NCBI GenBank assembly: GCA_027624335.1 | Contig: JAQBWV010000007.1 | Coordinates: 1 to 61,487 of the forward strand | DNA: 61,487 nucleotides | Direction: 5' to 3' | From: Planctomycetota bacterium | Lineage (GTDB): Bacteria > Planctomycetota > Planctomycetia > Planctomycetales > Planctomycetaceae | Shown here: positions 11,701 to 20,225 of the stretch, piece after piece | Position numbering within the stretch: position 1 is the first letter of the stretch | How the letters are laid out: the number at the start of each line of letters is the position of its first letter | Translations under genes and position numbers: made by a program | Notes under the pieces: generated by a model | Database searches by the model: none | Told to the model about the DNA's origin: nothing | What the model saw: the letters and a program-made list of their open reading frames with translations, nothing else

Positions 11701-12246
11701 GATTCGCTGCAGCAGGTGCCGCCGTCGTTCGACATTCAACGGTTGAGAAACAAGCCATTCCAGCGCTGCGTCTTCGAAGCCCTGCAGATTTCGATGTCGG
11801 TTGTAGGCGCGCGCCGCCAGCGTTTCGCGACTGATCAGATTCTGATCGAGCGTCGACGGCAGGTTCGGTTTCTGGCCGAGGATCTCCCGTTGATGATTGA
11901 ACTGCAGATTCAGTCGTTCCTGGATGCGGCCCAGCGCTCGCTGAGGATTGCGGTCGTAGGTGAGCAAAACCTGGCGGTTTAGAATCTCATGGACTCGTGC
12001 GGTGTAGTTGTGCCGCTTGATCCACAGGTTCACCAGTTCGTCAGCCTTGTCGAACTGCTCCGTGTGCTGCAGATGCAGACAATTGTAGTAGTAGTAATCC
12101 TCAGTTCCCGGAATGAGCTGCTGCAGGGCCTGCGTCCGGTCCTCGCTGAAGACAAACTGCTCGACGTAGCCAATCTCCTCAGCACTTGCTGACGGGATGC
12201 TGAACAGCAGAACGGAAACGGCAAGAGTGAGGATGCAGCGCAACAT
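5767..12246 (-). CDS. Giant exported protein with alpha-2-macroglobulin-like (MG) domains
   Basis: This 2159-residue protein has a clear Sec signal (MLRCILTLAVSVLLFSIPSASA, cut after ASA). The start at 12246 is chosen because CCGGAG sits eight bases upstream and the signal peptide begins there, although the frame is open to 12345. The first 350 or so residues are helical and repeat-like. Near residue 420 a segment (TIYGPNDPVSLDLVVKN then LIVKVFEV) resembles the MG1/MG2 beta domains of bacterial alpha-2-macroglobulins. Further beta domains follow, with a Gly/Met-rich stretch near residue 1030 and a final beta domain at about 1990-2159. I see no CxEQ thioester, so protease trapping by that chemistry is not supported. 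It stands alone; function is unknown. Confidence 0.8.
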   Translation of the reverse strand: MLRCILTLAVSVLLFSIPSASAEEIGYVEQFVFSEDRTQALQQLIPGTEDYYYYNCLHLQHTEQFDKADELVNLWIKRHNYTARVHEILNRQVLLTYDRNPQRALGRIQERLNLQFNHQREILGQKPNLPSTLDQNLISRETLAARAYNRHRNLQGFEDAALEWLVSQPLNVERRRHLLQRINRPDHAELVSLISEDLKEKTSQGFGKLGIHNLLMPTQLESLLKLQPALLNHSDFVNAWLANLHPQSHVDWMNDRREHDAYLNRLWEFVSRLEPVHNSLKANVLYRRLEFDRAGGEFNKERFMTYIKLPRRVSYINAKYMQQPDNSRFACNLGADFTQQTLLPLVGDDEPLVRSYLAHAFLTEPTAKRYEPYINDVYLKRVLAETKIVNGLGDSEQWSSMLSPEQFKSLKDRVDLEFLPTNRTIYGPNDPVSLDLVVKNVETLIVKVFEVKADNYYRDNLTEVDTDMNLDGLVANLESTEKYAEPPLRRVTRHFDFPTLNQRGVYIIDFIGNGKSSRVLVRKGRLQFLVRTSTAGHVFTVLNDEKELVKDARILLSGHEYKADKEGQITTPFTASPMRQSIILRDGEFATLESFQHEAENYSLTAGIFVDRESLLTRKKASVVIRPSLTINGTPVTLSVLEDVRLTITSTDHDGVSSSKQVSEFKLFEDRESSFEFQVPPRLQAISFSLTARVQNLSQNQKVNLSTQEAFRLNEIERADKIQDVHLVAINGNYVLELLGRTGEPLGDRAIRFSIKHKDFTEAATVLLETDANGRVQLGSLQDITSVSASSPQGVSRQWTMARDEHTYHRVVSGEAGQEIVIPYMEGDRLERSNVSLLERRGDTYVADRFDSVKLKDGILHIQGLPSGEYDLWLKDSGTHVRLRVIEGTRRENYILGTTQNIEVRDDQPLQMASLSADGKAVRIALRNSTPLTRVHVVATRYVPAWSAWQSLSAIRDPEPYLLTVPSVLSYYVAGRTIGDEIRYIIDRKYAKKFPGNSLTKPSLILNPWAVRSTSTGTQDANAGESFGGSGGGMGGGAMRGEAKREGVQQNADFSSLEFLAEPSLVLLNLRPNEDGLITLPLDELGGRQHLHVVAVDPQQTVSRTLSLPEADSLTRDLRLVQGLDQQKHYTEQKQVSVVGAGETFMLADIRSSQFQSFDSLSRVYSLYSTLGQDARLAEFGFILGWPKLKSAEKLEQYSRYACHELNYFLSRKDPEFFEQIIRPYLANKQHRTFLDDVLIGGDLGKYRQPWSWERLNTVERILLSQRLKAEPSHTRQFIGDQLAMLPQDLDRSQFLFQSALGGRLLETTDEFEFAGAVDKQRSIALYSRSEMLGEAAVSGVAGKPSSLMRSLAAAPPAATAPPSEGLGQDEKRKNALFADRSEDGKKQFSKRLRESEQLKDFGASANGAREFLQRDSLRRKDVRQLYEKLDKTQEWAENNYYHLPITNQNADLVQVNAFWNDYANHDPDQPFFSEHFPEASRNLTEMMFALAVLDLPFEAKEHKSEFDEAKMQLVAGSPMVVVHQEIKEAELAEEETPILVSQNFFRHGDRHRVVNNEQVDKYVTDEFLTHVVYGCQIVVTNPTSSRQKLSVLNQVPLGAIPVLNAQYTRSLPLDLAAYQTQTIEYHFYFPAEGVFPHYPVHIAKNEKLIAHATGRALKVVETPTTIDRESWDFISQNGSEQEVLDFLKTQNLLRVSLDRIAFRLADAKFFQKAIGVLDQRHSYNHTLWSYAVKHNDAATMQQFLKHADNLVAQCGAYLQSPLVTIDPVERRTYEHLDYTPLVNARTHQLGKGRQILNDRLYEQYHRLLAILACRRELDDDDLMAVTYYLILQDRVDEALSFFGRVNPERLQTRLQYDYFTAYLDLYSTEPAQARTIVAKYATHPVARWRNAFAAVGAQLEEIGLPVLASANDAKGLLASTDTAQAVVAAIAAGQTKSTTSSPDKTAVAVEVVDPEDRAQNQTQLANTEPNFDFKVESRKVRIDFQNLKSVRVNYYEMDIELLFSRNPFVQQFSGEFSYIRPNQTADVKLPNNNSTFEFDLPKEFHSSNVLVEVTGGGQTKTQTYYSHSLSLQVVENYGQVRVTRDGTGKPLPRVYVKVYALLGDGQIKFYKDGYTDLRGRFDYTSLNTNELEFVKRFSILVLSDEHGAIVREAAPPKQ

Positions 12247-12663
12247 GGCAACGCTCCGGTGAGCAGGATGGGACAACGCGAGAAGTACGTGAGGTCCGGT
12301 GTCGGATTTGTGGGTCACGTCGAGGGAATGATTCAACGACGACACGCAATTCTATGTCAGACGATACGATAAAACGTTTCAAATGGCAGGGGCTCGGACT
12401 ATTTCAAGAATCATCAACCAGCCGGCGCACCATCGCTTGCAGAGTGTACGGACGAGGTGAGAATTTCCTGGCATAAATCTCTGGAATTGGCAAATGTGAC
12501 ACAGAGCCAAACAGTTTGAGGCGTCGCGTCTGGCGTTCGCTTGTTCGAATTGTCAGGTTGCGCGACGATAAGTTCCTCAGGCTGATTCTATTCCTGCCGG
12601 GACATTCCGAAATACTGCGTCGTCCCGCATCACCAACTGCCACGAATCTTAAGGGCTCAGTTT
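12247..12663. other. Divergent intergenic spacer
   Basis: Roughly 420 bases between the giant exported protein and the DUF1549 protein. Short open frames exist on both strands, but none has a ribosome site, recognisable protein or family-like composition. It presumably carries the two divergent promoters. No repeat, RNA gene or clear terminator is seen. Confidence 0.4.
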
Positions 12664-15600
12664 ATGGCTCGCTGGCTGTTTGCTTTGACTGTTTCCGTTG
12701 TGACCTGCTTCGCGAGTCAGCATGCAGATGCCGCAGAGGGAAAAACTGTCCCTCCTGACCATCCTGAACGAGTAAAGCGGGGACTGGCACTGTTTAAAGA
12801 GAGCGTCCGTACCACGCTGACGAAGTATTGCCTGGACTGCCACGGCGGCAAGTCCACGAAAGCAGACTTCGACCTCACCACGCGCGACGGATTACTGAAG
12901 AGCGGTTACGTCGAGAAGACTGCCGCTGACAGTCATCTGATGTCTCTGATTCGGCATGTCGAAGAACCACACATGCCGTTCAAGCTGCCAAGACTTCCCG
13001 ATGCGACAATCGAGAAGATCGGGCAGTGGATCGATCTCGGCGCGCCGTACGACAAACCGCTCATCGAAAAAACGGGAACCGGCGCACCTGCTGAATTGGT
13101 GGTCACCGACGCCGATCGCAATTTCTGGTCGTTTAAGCCATTGATGCTGGCGAAACCTGCCACCGTCAGGAATGAAACATGGTGTAGAACTCCCATCGAC
13201 CACTTCGTTCTGGCGAAGCAGGAAGAACTCGGTCTGCATCCGAACGAAACGGCAGAGCGGCGAGTCCTGGTTCGGCGAGCATATTTCGATCTGCTCGGCC
13301 TGCCGCCAACTCCCGAACAGGTCGATGCATTCGTCAACAATCCGGATCCCGAAGCGTGGCCGAAGCTGATCGACGAACTTCTCAAGTCACCGCACTACGG
13401 CGAACGCTGGGCGCGGCACTGGCTGGACATTGCACGCTTCGCCGAATCGCACGGGTATGAGCAGGATTACGACCGACCGTTCGCCTATCACTATCGCGAC
13501 TTCGTGATCAAAGCACTGAACGACGATCTGCCGTATGACGAATTCGTCCGCTGGCAACTGGCCGGAGACGAACTCGCGCCGGACAACCCGCTGGCCATCA
13601 TGGCGACCGGGTTTATGGGGGCCGGCGTGTTTCCGACTCAGTTGACCGAGAAGGAATTCGAATCCGCCCGGTACGACGAACTTGACGACATGGTGACCAC
13701 GACGGGCGTTGCGTTCCTCGGATTGTCGATCGGCTGTGCGAGATGCCACGACCACAAGTTCGACCCGATCCCCTCGCGAGACTACTACACGATGGCCGCG
13801 AGTTTCACGACGACGATCCGCAGCGAGATCGAAGTCGACCTCGAACCTGTCGAGAATCAGTCGCGGAAACTCGCCTGGGAAGGAAAACTCGGCGAATTGT
13901 CCGCTGCGGTGCAGGACTTCGAGAAGCAACAGGTGCCTGAGCGGTTTCGAGAATGGCTGCAGAAGGCTCCTACGATCACTGAACTGAGTCCGTGGGAAAC
14001 GCTCGATCCGAGTACGGTTGCTTCATCCGGCGGTTCGAAGTTTGAGAAGCAACCGGATGGCTCGCACCTCGCGATCGGCAAAGCTCCGAATAAGGAAGTT
14101 CTCATCATCGTCGCGGACACTCGCCGACGATCAATCCGTGCCATTCGGCTGGAAGCGCTGCGTGATGACTCGCTGCCGAACAAAGGTCCCGGTCGAGCCG
14201 ACAACGGCAACTTCGCTCTCGGCGATGTGAAGATCACTGCGAAGCCGCTAAAGGGCGACGGCGCCGCACAGAATGTAAAGCTGGTCGCGGCCCGAGCCAC
14301 TCATCAACAGAACACGAGTTCACTTTCGGTCGCCGCCTCAATCGACGCCGATCCGATCAGTGGCTGGGCCGTCGATGTTGGCGGGATCGGCAAAGACCAG
14401 GCAGCCGTCTTTGACTTTGAGTCACCCATCGACTTTGAAGAAGGCTCGCAGCTGACGATCACGTTGACTTTCAACCACCCCAACTCTCGACACGCCGTTG
14501 GTCGGTTTAGATTGTCGGTTTCAAATCGCGAGCAGCCGAAAGCCGAAACCGGCAATGTTGGACTCGATGCGAAGGTCAGCTCAGCACTGACAGAACTGCG
14601 AAACAACTCCGACGAGACCTCGGCGGCCTGGAAAACGGCAACCGGCTGGTTTCAAACAACGCTGCCCGAGTGGCAGGCTTTGAGCAAAGCCGTGGCCGAT
14701 CACAAAGCCAAAGGTCCCGAACTCAAACTGGCCAAAGTCATGGTATCGAGCGAGGGATACCCTCACATGAGTCACCACGCCGACGGGCGAGGCTATCCGC
14801 ACTTCTACCCGGAAACGAATCTCCTTAATCGAGGCGACGTCCATCAGAAAAAGGAAGTGGTATCTCAGAGCTTTCTGCAGGTGCTCATGCCCGAGGGAGC
14901 AAAGACGCAGAAATGGAAAGTCGATTCGCCCAGCGACTGGAAGCGAACCAGCTTTCGCCGAGCGGCACTGGCGAACTGGATCACAGATGCAGATTTCGGC
15001 GCCGGCCACCTGGCGGCACGAGTCATCGTCAACCGACTCTGGCAGCATCACTTTGGACAAGGGATTGTGTCCACGCCCAACGATTTCGGATTTCCTGGCG
15101 AACGACCGACGCATCCGGCATTGCTCGACTGGCTGGCGTCGAACCTGATCGACAATGGCTGGAAGCTGAAGCAAATGCACAAGCTCATGATGACCAGCAG
15201 CGTTTACATGCAGTCCGGCGACTTCGACGAGCCGCGAGCACACATCGATCGAGAGAATACCTGGTTCTGGCGACGTGCGCCGCAGCGACTTGAAGGCGAA
15301 GCGATCCGCGACTCCATGCTGGCAGTATCCGACCAACTCGACCGCAAGATGTTCGGACCGGGAACGCTCGACATGAACATGAAACGTCGCAGCGTGTACT
15401 TCTTCATTAAGCGGAGCAATCTCATTCCCGTCATGATGCTCTTCGACTGGCCGGAGCATCTTGTCAGCATCGGACAGCGAACCAGTACGACAATCGCTCC
15501 GCAGGCGCTGATGTTCATGAACAGCCATCAGGGGCGTGCTTATGCAGTAGCGTTGGCCAGCAAGCTGCAGAACAAACCGGACGCGATCGTTGCAGGCTAT

Positions 15601-15774
15601 CGACTGGCATTTGGTCGCGAGCCATCAATCGATGAACGGCAACTTGCCGGGCAATTCGTGCAGAACCAATCAACAGAGTACCGCGAAGCAGGGCGAACCG
15701 ACGCTGATAAACTGGCACTCTCCGACCTGTGCCAGACCCTCTTCAGCATGAACGAATTTGTCTACGTCGATTAG
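12664..15774 (+). CDS. PSD1 cytochrome / DUF1549-DUF1553 secreted protein (copy 1)
   Basis: A planctomycete-typical exported protein of 1036 residues with a signal peptide (residues 1-24, ending ADA). The N-terminal PSD1 cytochrome-like domain has a CLDCHGG haem motif near residue 56. DUF1549 follows (DLLGLPPTPEQVDAF, YGERWARHWLDIARFAES) and contains a second CXXCH, CARCHDHKFDPI, near residue 357. A beta-rich insert occupies about 430-650. C-terminal DUF1553 covers about 760-1020 (RVIVNRLWQHHFGQGIV, APQRLEGEAIRDSML, TTIAPQALMFMNS). AAGGG lies eight bases before the ATG. Such proteins commonly pair with DUF1501 proteins, as here with the next gene 38 bases on. The biochemical role is not established; redox or polysaccharide-related roles have been proposed. 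Confidence 0.92.
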   Translation: MARWLFALTVSVVTCFASQHADAAEGKTVPPDHPERVKRGLALFKESVRTTLTKYCLDCHGGKSTKADFDLTTRDGLLKSGYVEKTAADSHLMSLIRHVEEPHMPFKLPRLPDATIEKIGQWIDLGAPYDKPLIEKTGTGAPAELVVTDADRNFWSFKPLMLAKPATVRNETWCRTPIDHFVLAKQEELGLHPNETAERRVLVRRAYFDLLGLPPTPEQVDAFVNNPDPEAWPKLIDELLKSPHYGERWARHWLDIARFAESHGYEQDYDRPFAYHYRDFVIKALNDDLPYDEFVRWQLAGDELAPDNPLAIMATGFMGAGVFPTQLTEKEFESARYDELDDMVTTTGVAFLGLSIGCARCHDHKFDPIPSRDYYTMAASFTTTIRSEIEVDLEPVENQSRKLAWEGKLGELSAAVQDFEKQQVPERFREWLQKAPTITELSPWETLDPSTVASSGGSKFEKQPDGSHLAIGKAPNKEVLIIVADTRRRSIRAIRLEALRDDSLPNKGPGRADNGNFALGDVKITAKPLKGDGAAQNVKLVAARATHQQNTSSLSVAASIDADPISGWAVDVGGIGKDQAAVFDFESPIDFEEGSQLTITLTFNHPNSRHAVGRFRLSVSNREQPKAETGNVGLDAKVSSALTELRNNSDETSAAWKTATGWFQTTLPEWQALSKAVADHKAKGPELKLAKVMVSSEGYPHMSHHADGRGYPHFYPETNLLNRGDVHQKKEVVSQSFLQVLMPEGAKTQKWKVDSPSDWKRTSFRRAALANWITDADFGAGHLAARVIVNRLWQHHFGQGIVSTPNDFGFPGERPTHPALLDWLASNLIDNGWKLKQMHKLMMTSSVYMQSGDFDEPRAHIDRENTWFWRRAPQRLEGEAIRDSMLAVSDQLDRKMFGPGTLDMNMKRRSVYFFIKRSNLIPVMMLFDWPEHLVSIGQRTSTTIAPQALMFMNSHQGRAYAVALASKLQNKPDAIVAGYRLAFGREPSIDERQLAGQFVQNQSTEYREAGRTDADKLALSDLCQTLFSMNEFVYVD

Positions 15775-15812
15775 TCGGACCCTGACTCTGGCCAATTAGT
15801 GAGAACACAACC

Positions 15813-17321
15813 ATGCGAAACATCGAGCAACCGTCTGATGAAACTTCGATCGATACTTCACTGATTCCGCGACGCAGCCTGCTTGGCCGGGCGGGAGCAG
15901 GGTTCGGACTCCTTGGCCTGACCGGCCTGCTTCAGCGCGAGAACCTGCTGAGTTCAGCAAACGTTGCCGCCGCTCCGCTGGCGAGTCGTGCTCTGAATCC
16001 TTTGGCTCCGCAGGATCCGCACTTCGAGCCTAAAGCGACACGAGTCATCTGGATCTTCATCAACGGAGGTCCCAGTCCCGTCGACACCTGGAACCACCGA
16101 CCGGCACTCGACAAGTGGAATGGAAAATCTATCAAGGAATTCGACTCCGGGTTCGACAACACGACCGGCTTCTTCAAGAACTCGGTCGGCAATCTGATGC
16201 AGTCGCCTTTCAAATTCACTCCGCGCGGCGAGTGCGGAAAAATGGTGCCGGAGATCTTTCCGCACCTGGGTGAGCACGTCGACAAAATGGCGTTCATCCG
16301 GTCCGGACATACGGAATCGAATAACCACTCCCCTGCACTGTTCGCAATGAACTGCGGAATGCCTCGAATGGGATTTCCGTGTGTCGGGTCCTGGGTGACT
16401 TACGGTCTAGGCAGCGAGAGCGACAACCTGCCGGGGTTCGTCGTGATGAGCGACCCGAAAGGCCGCGGCCTTCCCAAGGGTCACGCCGCCAACTGGAGTG
16501 CAGGATTCCTGCCGGGCACGTATCAGGGAACGTATCTCAAACCACAGGGAGAACCGATTGACAACCTCATTCGTCCGGCAGCTATGACAGACGGCTCTCA
16601 AAGAAGGCAGCTTAATCTGTTGAAGCAGCTCAACTCGCTACACCGCGAGCAGCATTCTGCCGAGAACGAACTGGCTGCGCGAATCGAGAGTTTCGAACTG
16701 GCATATCGCATGCAGTCTTCCGCACCCGAAGCGCTCGATGTCGCGTCAGAGCCAAAGAGTGTTCAGGACCTGTACGGAATCGGCAACGAACGCTGCGACC
16801 ACTTCGCGAAACAGTGTCTGGTTGCTCGGCGGATGGTTGAACGAGGTGTACGGTTCGTGCAAATCTATTCAGGCGGCATGGAAAATCAGCGGTCGTGGGA
16901 TGGCCACTCGGACATCGACGGCAACCACCGTCAGTTCGCTGGCGAGACTGATCAACCTGTGGCAGGTTTGCTGGCGGATCTGGCTCAGCGCGGCATGCTG
17001 GAAGACACACTTGTCGTCTGGTGTGGCGAATTTGGTCGGCTGCCTGTTGCTCAGACGGGAACGAAACCCGGTCGCGATCACAACCCTCATTGCTTCTGCG
17101 CATGGCTGGCTGGCGGCGGCATCAAAGGTGGTCTCGACTACGGTTCTTCAGACGAGATTGGTTACAAGGCCGCTGAGAACAAAGTTCATCTCAACGATCT
17201 GCACGCCACGATTCTGCACCTGCTGGGCCTTGATCATGAAAAGCTGACCTACAAGTACAACGGTCGCCGCTTTCGTCTGACCGATGTTGCCGGAGAAGTG
17301 ATTAAGGACATTATCGCCTGA
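15813..17321 (+). CDS. DUF1501 family protein with Tat signal
   Basis: A 502-residue member of the DUF1501 family, a sulfatase/alkaline-phosphatase-like fold of uncertain activity. The N-terminus has a twin-arginine signal (IPRRSLLGRAGAGFGLLGLT, about residues 19-38), so export of a folded protein is expected. Family blocks are visible: VIWIFINGGPSPVDTWNHRP, IRSGHTESNNHSPALFAMN, GVRFVQIYSGGMENQRSWDGH and a C-terminal VVWCGEFGRLP with GRDHNPHCF. It follows the DUF1549/DUF1553 gene by 38 bases on the same strand and precedes the NHL-type gene by 35, which supports one operon. The ribosome site (GAGAAC) is weak. Confidence 0.93.
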   Translation: MRNIEQPSDETSIDTSLIPRRSLLGRAGAGFGLLGLTGLLQRENLLSSANVAAAPLASRALNPLAPQDPHFEPKATRVIWIFINGGPSPVDTWNHRPALDKWNGKSIKEFDSGFDNTTGFFKNSVGNLMQSPFKFTPRGECGKMVPEIFPHLGEHVDKMAFIRSGHTESNNHSPALFAMNCGMPRMGFPCVGSWVTYGLGSESDNLPGFVVMSDPKGRGLPKGHAANWSAGFLPGTYQGTYLKPQGEPIDNLIRPAAMTDGSQRRQLNLLKQLNSLHREQHSAENELAARIESFELAYRMQSSAPEALDVASEPKSVQDLYGIGNERCDHFAKQCLVARRMVERGVRFVQIYSGGMENQRSWDGHSDIDGNHRQFAGETDQPVAGLLADLAQRGMLEDTLVVWCGEFGRLPVAQTGTKPGRDHNPHCFCAWLAGGGIKGGLDYGSSDEIGYKAAENKVHLNDLHATILHLLGLDHEKLTYKYNGRRFRLTDVAGEVIKDIIA

Positions 17322-17356
17322 ATGTTTTCTCGACTTTCAGCACAGAGGACAACGAC

Positions 17357-18442
17357 ATGACTTCAAGCAATTCACTTTCGCGTCGGCAGTTCCTGGCGAC
17401 AACCGCTGCAGCAACGGCGGCCACTGCAGTTGCTCCAGGCGTTATTACGGCCAGTAAGACCGACTCGCAGACGATCCTTGGAGAAGGCGATTATCGTTAC
17501 GAAGTCATGCATGCATGGCCGCAACTGCCCGACAAGTACACCTGGCAGACGACTCACAACGTCGCTGTCGACAAGGCCGGCAACCTGTACGTCATTCACG
17601 AAGGTCATCCAGATCTGAAAGACCACCCGTCAATCTTTGTCTTTGATGCTGCCGGGAAGTTCATTCGCGCATTCGGCAGCCAGTTCCAGGGTGGCGGACA
17701 CGGCATTGAGGTTCGCGACGAGGGCGGCGAAGAAGTTCTCTATGTCTGCGCCTATCAGCAGGTAAAGAGCTTCGCCAAGCTGACACTCAAAGGTGAAACC
17801 ATCTGGCAGAAGTATGCCCCAATGGAATCCGGAGTTTACGCCGAAGGTGAAGCGAGCAACCCTCAGAAGGTCTGGGGCCGCGATCGCTTCATGCCGACCA
17901 ATTTCGCATTCCTGGACGACGGTGGATTCCTGCTGACCGACGGCTACGGTTCGTTCTACATCCACCGTTACGACAAAGATGCCAACTGGGTTTCCAGATT
18001 TGGCGGCCCCGGCGATGGTGAAGGTAAGTTTGCGACTCCACACGGAATCTGGATCGATCGTCGACCGGGGCGCGAAGAACGGGTTGTCGTCTGCGACCGT
18101 GCTCACGGCACCCTGCAGATCCTGAAGCTCGACGGCACTTACGAAGAAACACTCACCGGTTACGGCCTGCCCGCGAACGTCGACAGCTACGAGGACCTGC
18201 TGCTCGTACCTGAACTTCACGCGCGCGTCACACTGCTGAACTCGAAGAACGAAGTCGTCGCTCAACTTGGCGACGATGTCGCGCGGATCACATCCGTGAA
18301 AGGCGTCCGCAATGACAGCAGCCAGTGGATCGATGGTCGGTTCGTGCATCCGCACGACGCCTGCTTCGGGCATGATGGAGACATCTTTGTCGCCGAGTGG
18401 GTCTCCACAGGTCGCATCTCCAAACTGAAACGACTCTCGTAA
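17357..18442 (+). CDS. NHL-repeat beta-propeller protein with Tat signal
   Basis: A 361-residue exported protein predicted to form a six-bladed NHL propeller. It opens with a twin-arginine signal (SRRQFLATTAAATAATAVAPG). Repeats are recognisable as HNVAVDKAGNLYVIHEGHPD, SIFVFDAAGKFIRAFGSQFQGGG, DGGFLLTDGYGSFYIHRYD, FATPHGIWIDRR, VCDRAHGTLQILKLDG and a last blade ending VAEWVSTGRISKLKRLS. GAGGAC lies upstream of the ATG. It is the third gene of the DUF1549-DUF1501-NHL set and a strong hairpin terminator follows it. Similar propellers bind ligands or act as lyases or monooxygenase-like proteins; no catalytic residues can be assigned here. Confidence 0.85.
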   Translation: MTSSNSLSRRQFLATTAAATAATAVAPGVITASKTDSQTILGEGDYRYEVMHAWPQLPDKYTWQTTHNVAVDKAGNLYVIHEGHPDLKDHPSIFVFDAAGKFIRAFGSQFQGGGHGIEVRDEGGEEVLYVCAYQQVKSFAKLTLKGETIWQKYAPMESGVYAEGEASNPQKVWGRDRFMPTNFAFLDDGGFLLTDGYGSFYIHRYDKDANWVSRFGGPGDGEGKFATPHGIWIDRRPGREERVVVCDRAHGTLQILKLDGTYEETLTGYGLPANVDSYEDLLLVPELHARVTLLNSKNEVVAQLGDDVARITSVKGVRNDSSQWIDGRFVHPHDACFGHDGDIFVAEWVSTGRISKLKRLS

Positions 18443-18488
18443 GGGCGTCGACATTGGATTCGCTGAATACCAGTGTGAGCGAATTTGG

Positions 18489-18521
18489 AAAGAGCCCGGC
18501 TTCGATGAAGCCGGGCTCTTT
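18489..18521. terminator. Intrinsic terminator between convergent genes
   Basis: A perfect 15-base-pair stem (AAAGAGCCCGGCTTC at 18489-18503 with its complement at 18507-18521) and a three-base loop. It lies between the NHL gene and the S41 protease gene, whose 3' ends face each other. The A/T-rich stem ends give short U-rich tails on both strands, so it may serve both. Confidence 0.85.
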
Positions 18522-18569
18522 CGTTTCCGTCTGTTGCTGTAACGGTTTCGTCGCGGTTCGAACGCAAAG

Positions 18570-20225
18570 TTACTTTACCTGGCGACGGAGAATCTCCTTC
18601 GCACGTTCCAGGTCAGCGTCGCGTTCGTCTTCCGGATTGTTGCCTCGCCACGCCACGTTGTGTTCGACAGGCTCCTCGACAAGTACGTCCGGAGCGACAC
18701 CCGTCTTGCTGTGGTTGTGTCCGTCCGGTGAGAAAAACTTGGCTGTCGTAAGACGCAGTCCTGTATCACGACCGACGTTGAAAATGCTCTGTACCGACCA
18801 CTTGCCGTATGTCTTGCGACCGACAATGGTTCCTCGACTGTGATCCCGCACCGCTCCAGCGACGATTTCGCTGGCACTCGCACTGTCACCGTCCGTCAGC
18901 AGTGCCAGTGGTACATTCAACGTTCCCTGTCGATGAGCCCGGTATGTCCAGTTCTGATCTCCGGTACGACCTTTGGTCGAAACAAGCACGCCATTCTCGA
19001 TAAATCGATCAAGGACAGACACCGCTGCAGTCAGCAGTCCACCGGGGTTGCCACGAACGTCAAGAACCAGTGCATTCATGCCCTGCTGTCCAAGCTTTTC
19101 CAGAGCCGCGTCTAATTCTTCGGCAGTGGTCTTTTGAAAGCCAGACAGCTCGATGTAACCGATGCCGTATTCGACATCGACGATCTCGGCAACAGGGATA
19201 CTTTTCACCTGAACAGCTCGCCGAATCAGAACCGCTTCCCAGTCGCGTTTGTCGGAAGGACGCTCAATTCGCAATTTCACTCGGCTGCCGACCTGTCCCC
19301 GCATCATTGCCGCAGCTTCGTCGATCGAAGCCGTTCGAATGTCTTTGCCGTCAATCCAGGTGATCCTGTCACCTTTGCGGAGCCCGCCGACTGATGCCGG
19401 ACTCTCCGGAAGCACGTTGACCAGCAACATTCCGGCGTCCTTCTCTTCCTTCATCTCAACGCCGAGCCCGACAAATTCTCCATCGATGTTACTGTAGAGG
19501 TCAGACAGTCGGTCAGCGGTCAGGAATCCGCTGTAATCATCCAGAGCGTTGCAGCCACCGAAAACGTACTCCATGACCACTGCGGCCGGCACGATCTTCA
19601 ATGACTCGCTGGCGTGGCGGGTAACCTCGACGATGACCGAACGTGCGTGCTGTGAGTTGTAAACCTGCTTGTTCCAGTACTGTTCCCGCAGGACACTGCG
19701 AAAGTTCTGAATACTCTTTCGGCGTGCCTGCTTCTCTTCGTCCGTAATTGCCGCCGGCAGATTCGCTTCAACGAACTTTGGATTCGCCAGTGCGATGTAA
19801 AGACTCTCGGTCCCGTGGGCGACGATCGACAGCTGGCTCAAAGGGTCAACAAAACTGTTTCGAATTCGGGACGCCGTTTCGTCGAAGAGATCCAGTGCCT
19901 GATCCTGCGAAAATCCCAGAAGTGAGTTTTTGAAGCTCTGGTCGGAGTATCGACGTTCAACTCGGAAATGCACCTGAGCACGACGACGTCCGTACTTAAG
20001 ATTCTCATCTTCCGGCCATCGTTCGAGTGCGCGTTCGTAATGTCGAACGGCATCAAGCCACTGGCTGGACCGCTCCATCTCTTCGCCGATCGACAGCGCG
20101 CTGCGGCTGTCGTCGAGGTCGAGCGGAAGCGGCGGTTCGGCATACGTTACCGAACTGCTGAAGAAAAGAAGGCCGAGAAGTAGAGTCAGAAGTTGTAGTT
20201 TTCGTGTTGGCCGTCCCAGTTGCAT
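18570..20225 (-). CDS. S41 family C-terminal-processing peptidase with PDZ domain
   Basis: A 551-residue exported serine protease of the CtpA/Tsp family. The chosen ATG at 20225 starts a signal peptide (LQLLTLLLGLLFFSSSVTYA) and is preceded by a G-run GGGGGGG. The frame continues to 20351 without other support. A PDZ domain lies at about 248-331 (GLGVEMKEEKDAGMLLVNV, GLRKGDRITWIDGKDI). The peptidase core has LVLDVRGNPGG, the catalytic Ser in TDGDSASASEIVAGA near residue 450, and the catalytic Lys in VGRKTYGKWSVQ near 474. A helical N-terminal segment with TPR-like composition precedes the PDZ. It probably degrades or matures periplasmic proteins; the substrate is unknown. Confidence 0.93.
   Translation of the reverse strand: MQLGRPTRKLQLLTLLLGLLFFSSSVTYAEPPLPLDLDDSRSALSIGEEMERSSQWLDAVRHYERALERWPEDENLKYGRRRAQVHFRVERRYSDQSFKNSLLGFSQDQALDLFDETASRIRNSFVDPLSQLSIVAHGTESLYIALANPKFVEANLPAAITDEEKQARRKSIQNFRSVLREQYWNKQVYNSQHARSVIVEVTRHASESLKIVPAAVVMEYVFGGCNALDDYSGFLTADRLSDLYSNIDGEFVGLGVEMKEEKDAGMLLVNVLPESPASVGGLRKGDRITWIDGKDIRTASIDEAAAMMRGQVGSRVKLRIERPSDKRDWEAVLIRRAVQVKSIPVAEIVDVEYGIGYIELSGFQKTTAEELDAALEKLGQQGMNALVLDVRGNPGGLLTAAVSVLDRFIENGVLVSTKGRTGDQNWTYRAHRQGTLNVPLALLTDGDSASASEIVAGAVRDHSRGTIVGRKTYGKWSVQSIFNVGRDTGLRLTTAKFFSPDGHNHSKTGVAPDVLVEEPVEHNVAWRGNNPEDERDADLERAKEILRRQVK

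Noticed and set aside
14581..15528. 315-codon reverse frame inside the first DUF1549/DUF1553 gene
   Set aside because: It lies wholly antisense to a clear gene, has no ribosome site and encodes nothing recognisable; long antisense frames are expected at this GC content.
18545..18560. GGTTCGAAC resembling a tRNA T-loop
   Set aside because: No cloverleaf can be built around it; it lies in the spacer between the terminator and the S41 protease gene.
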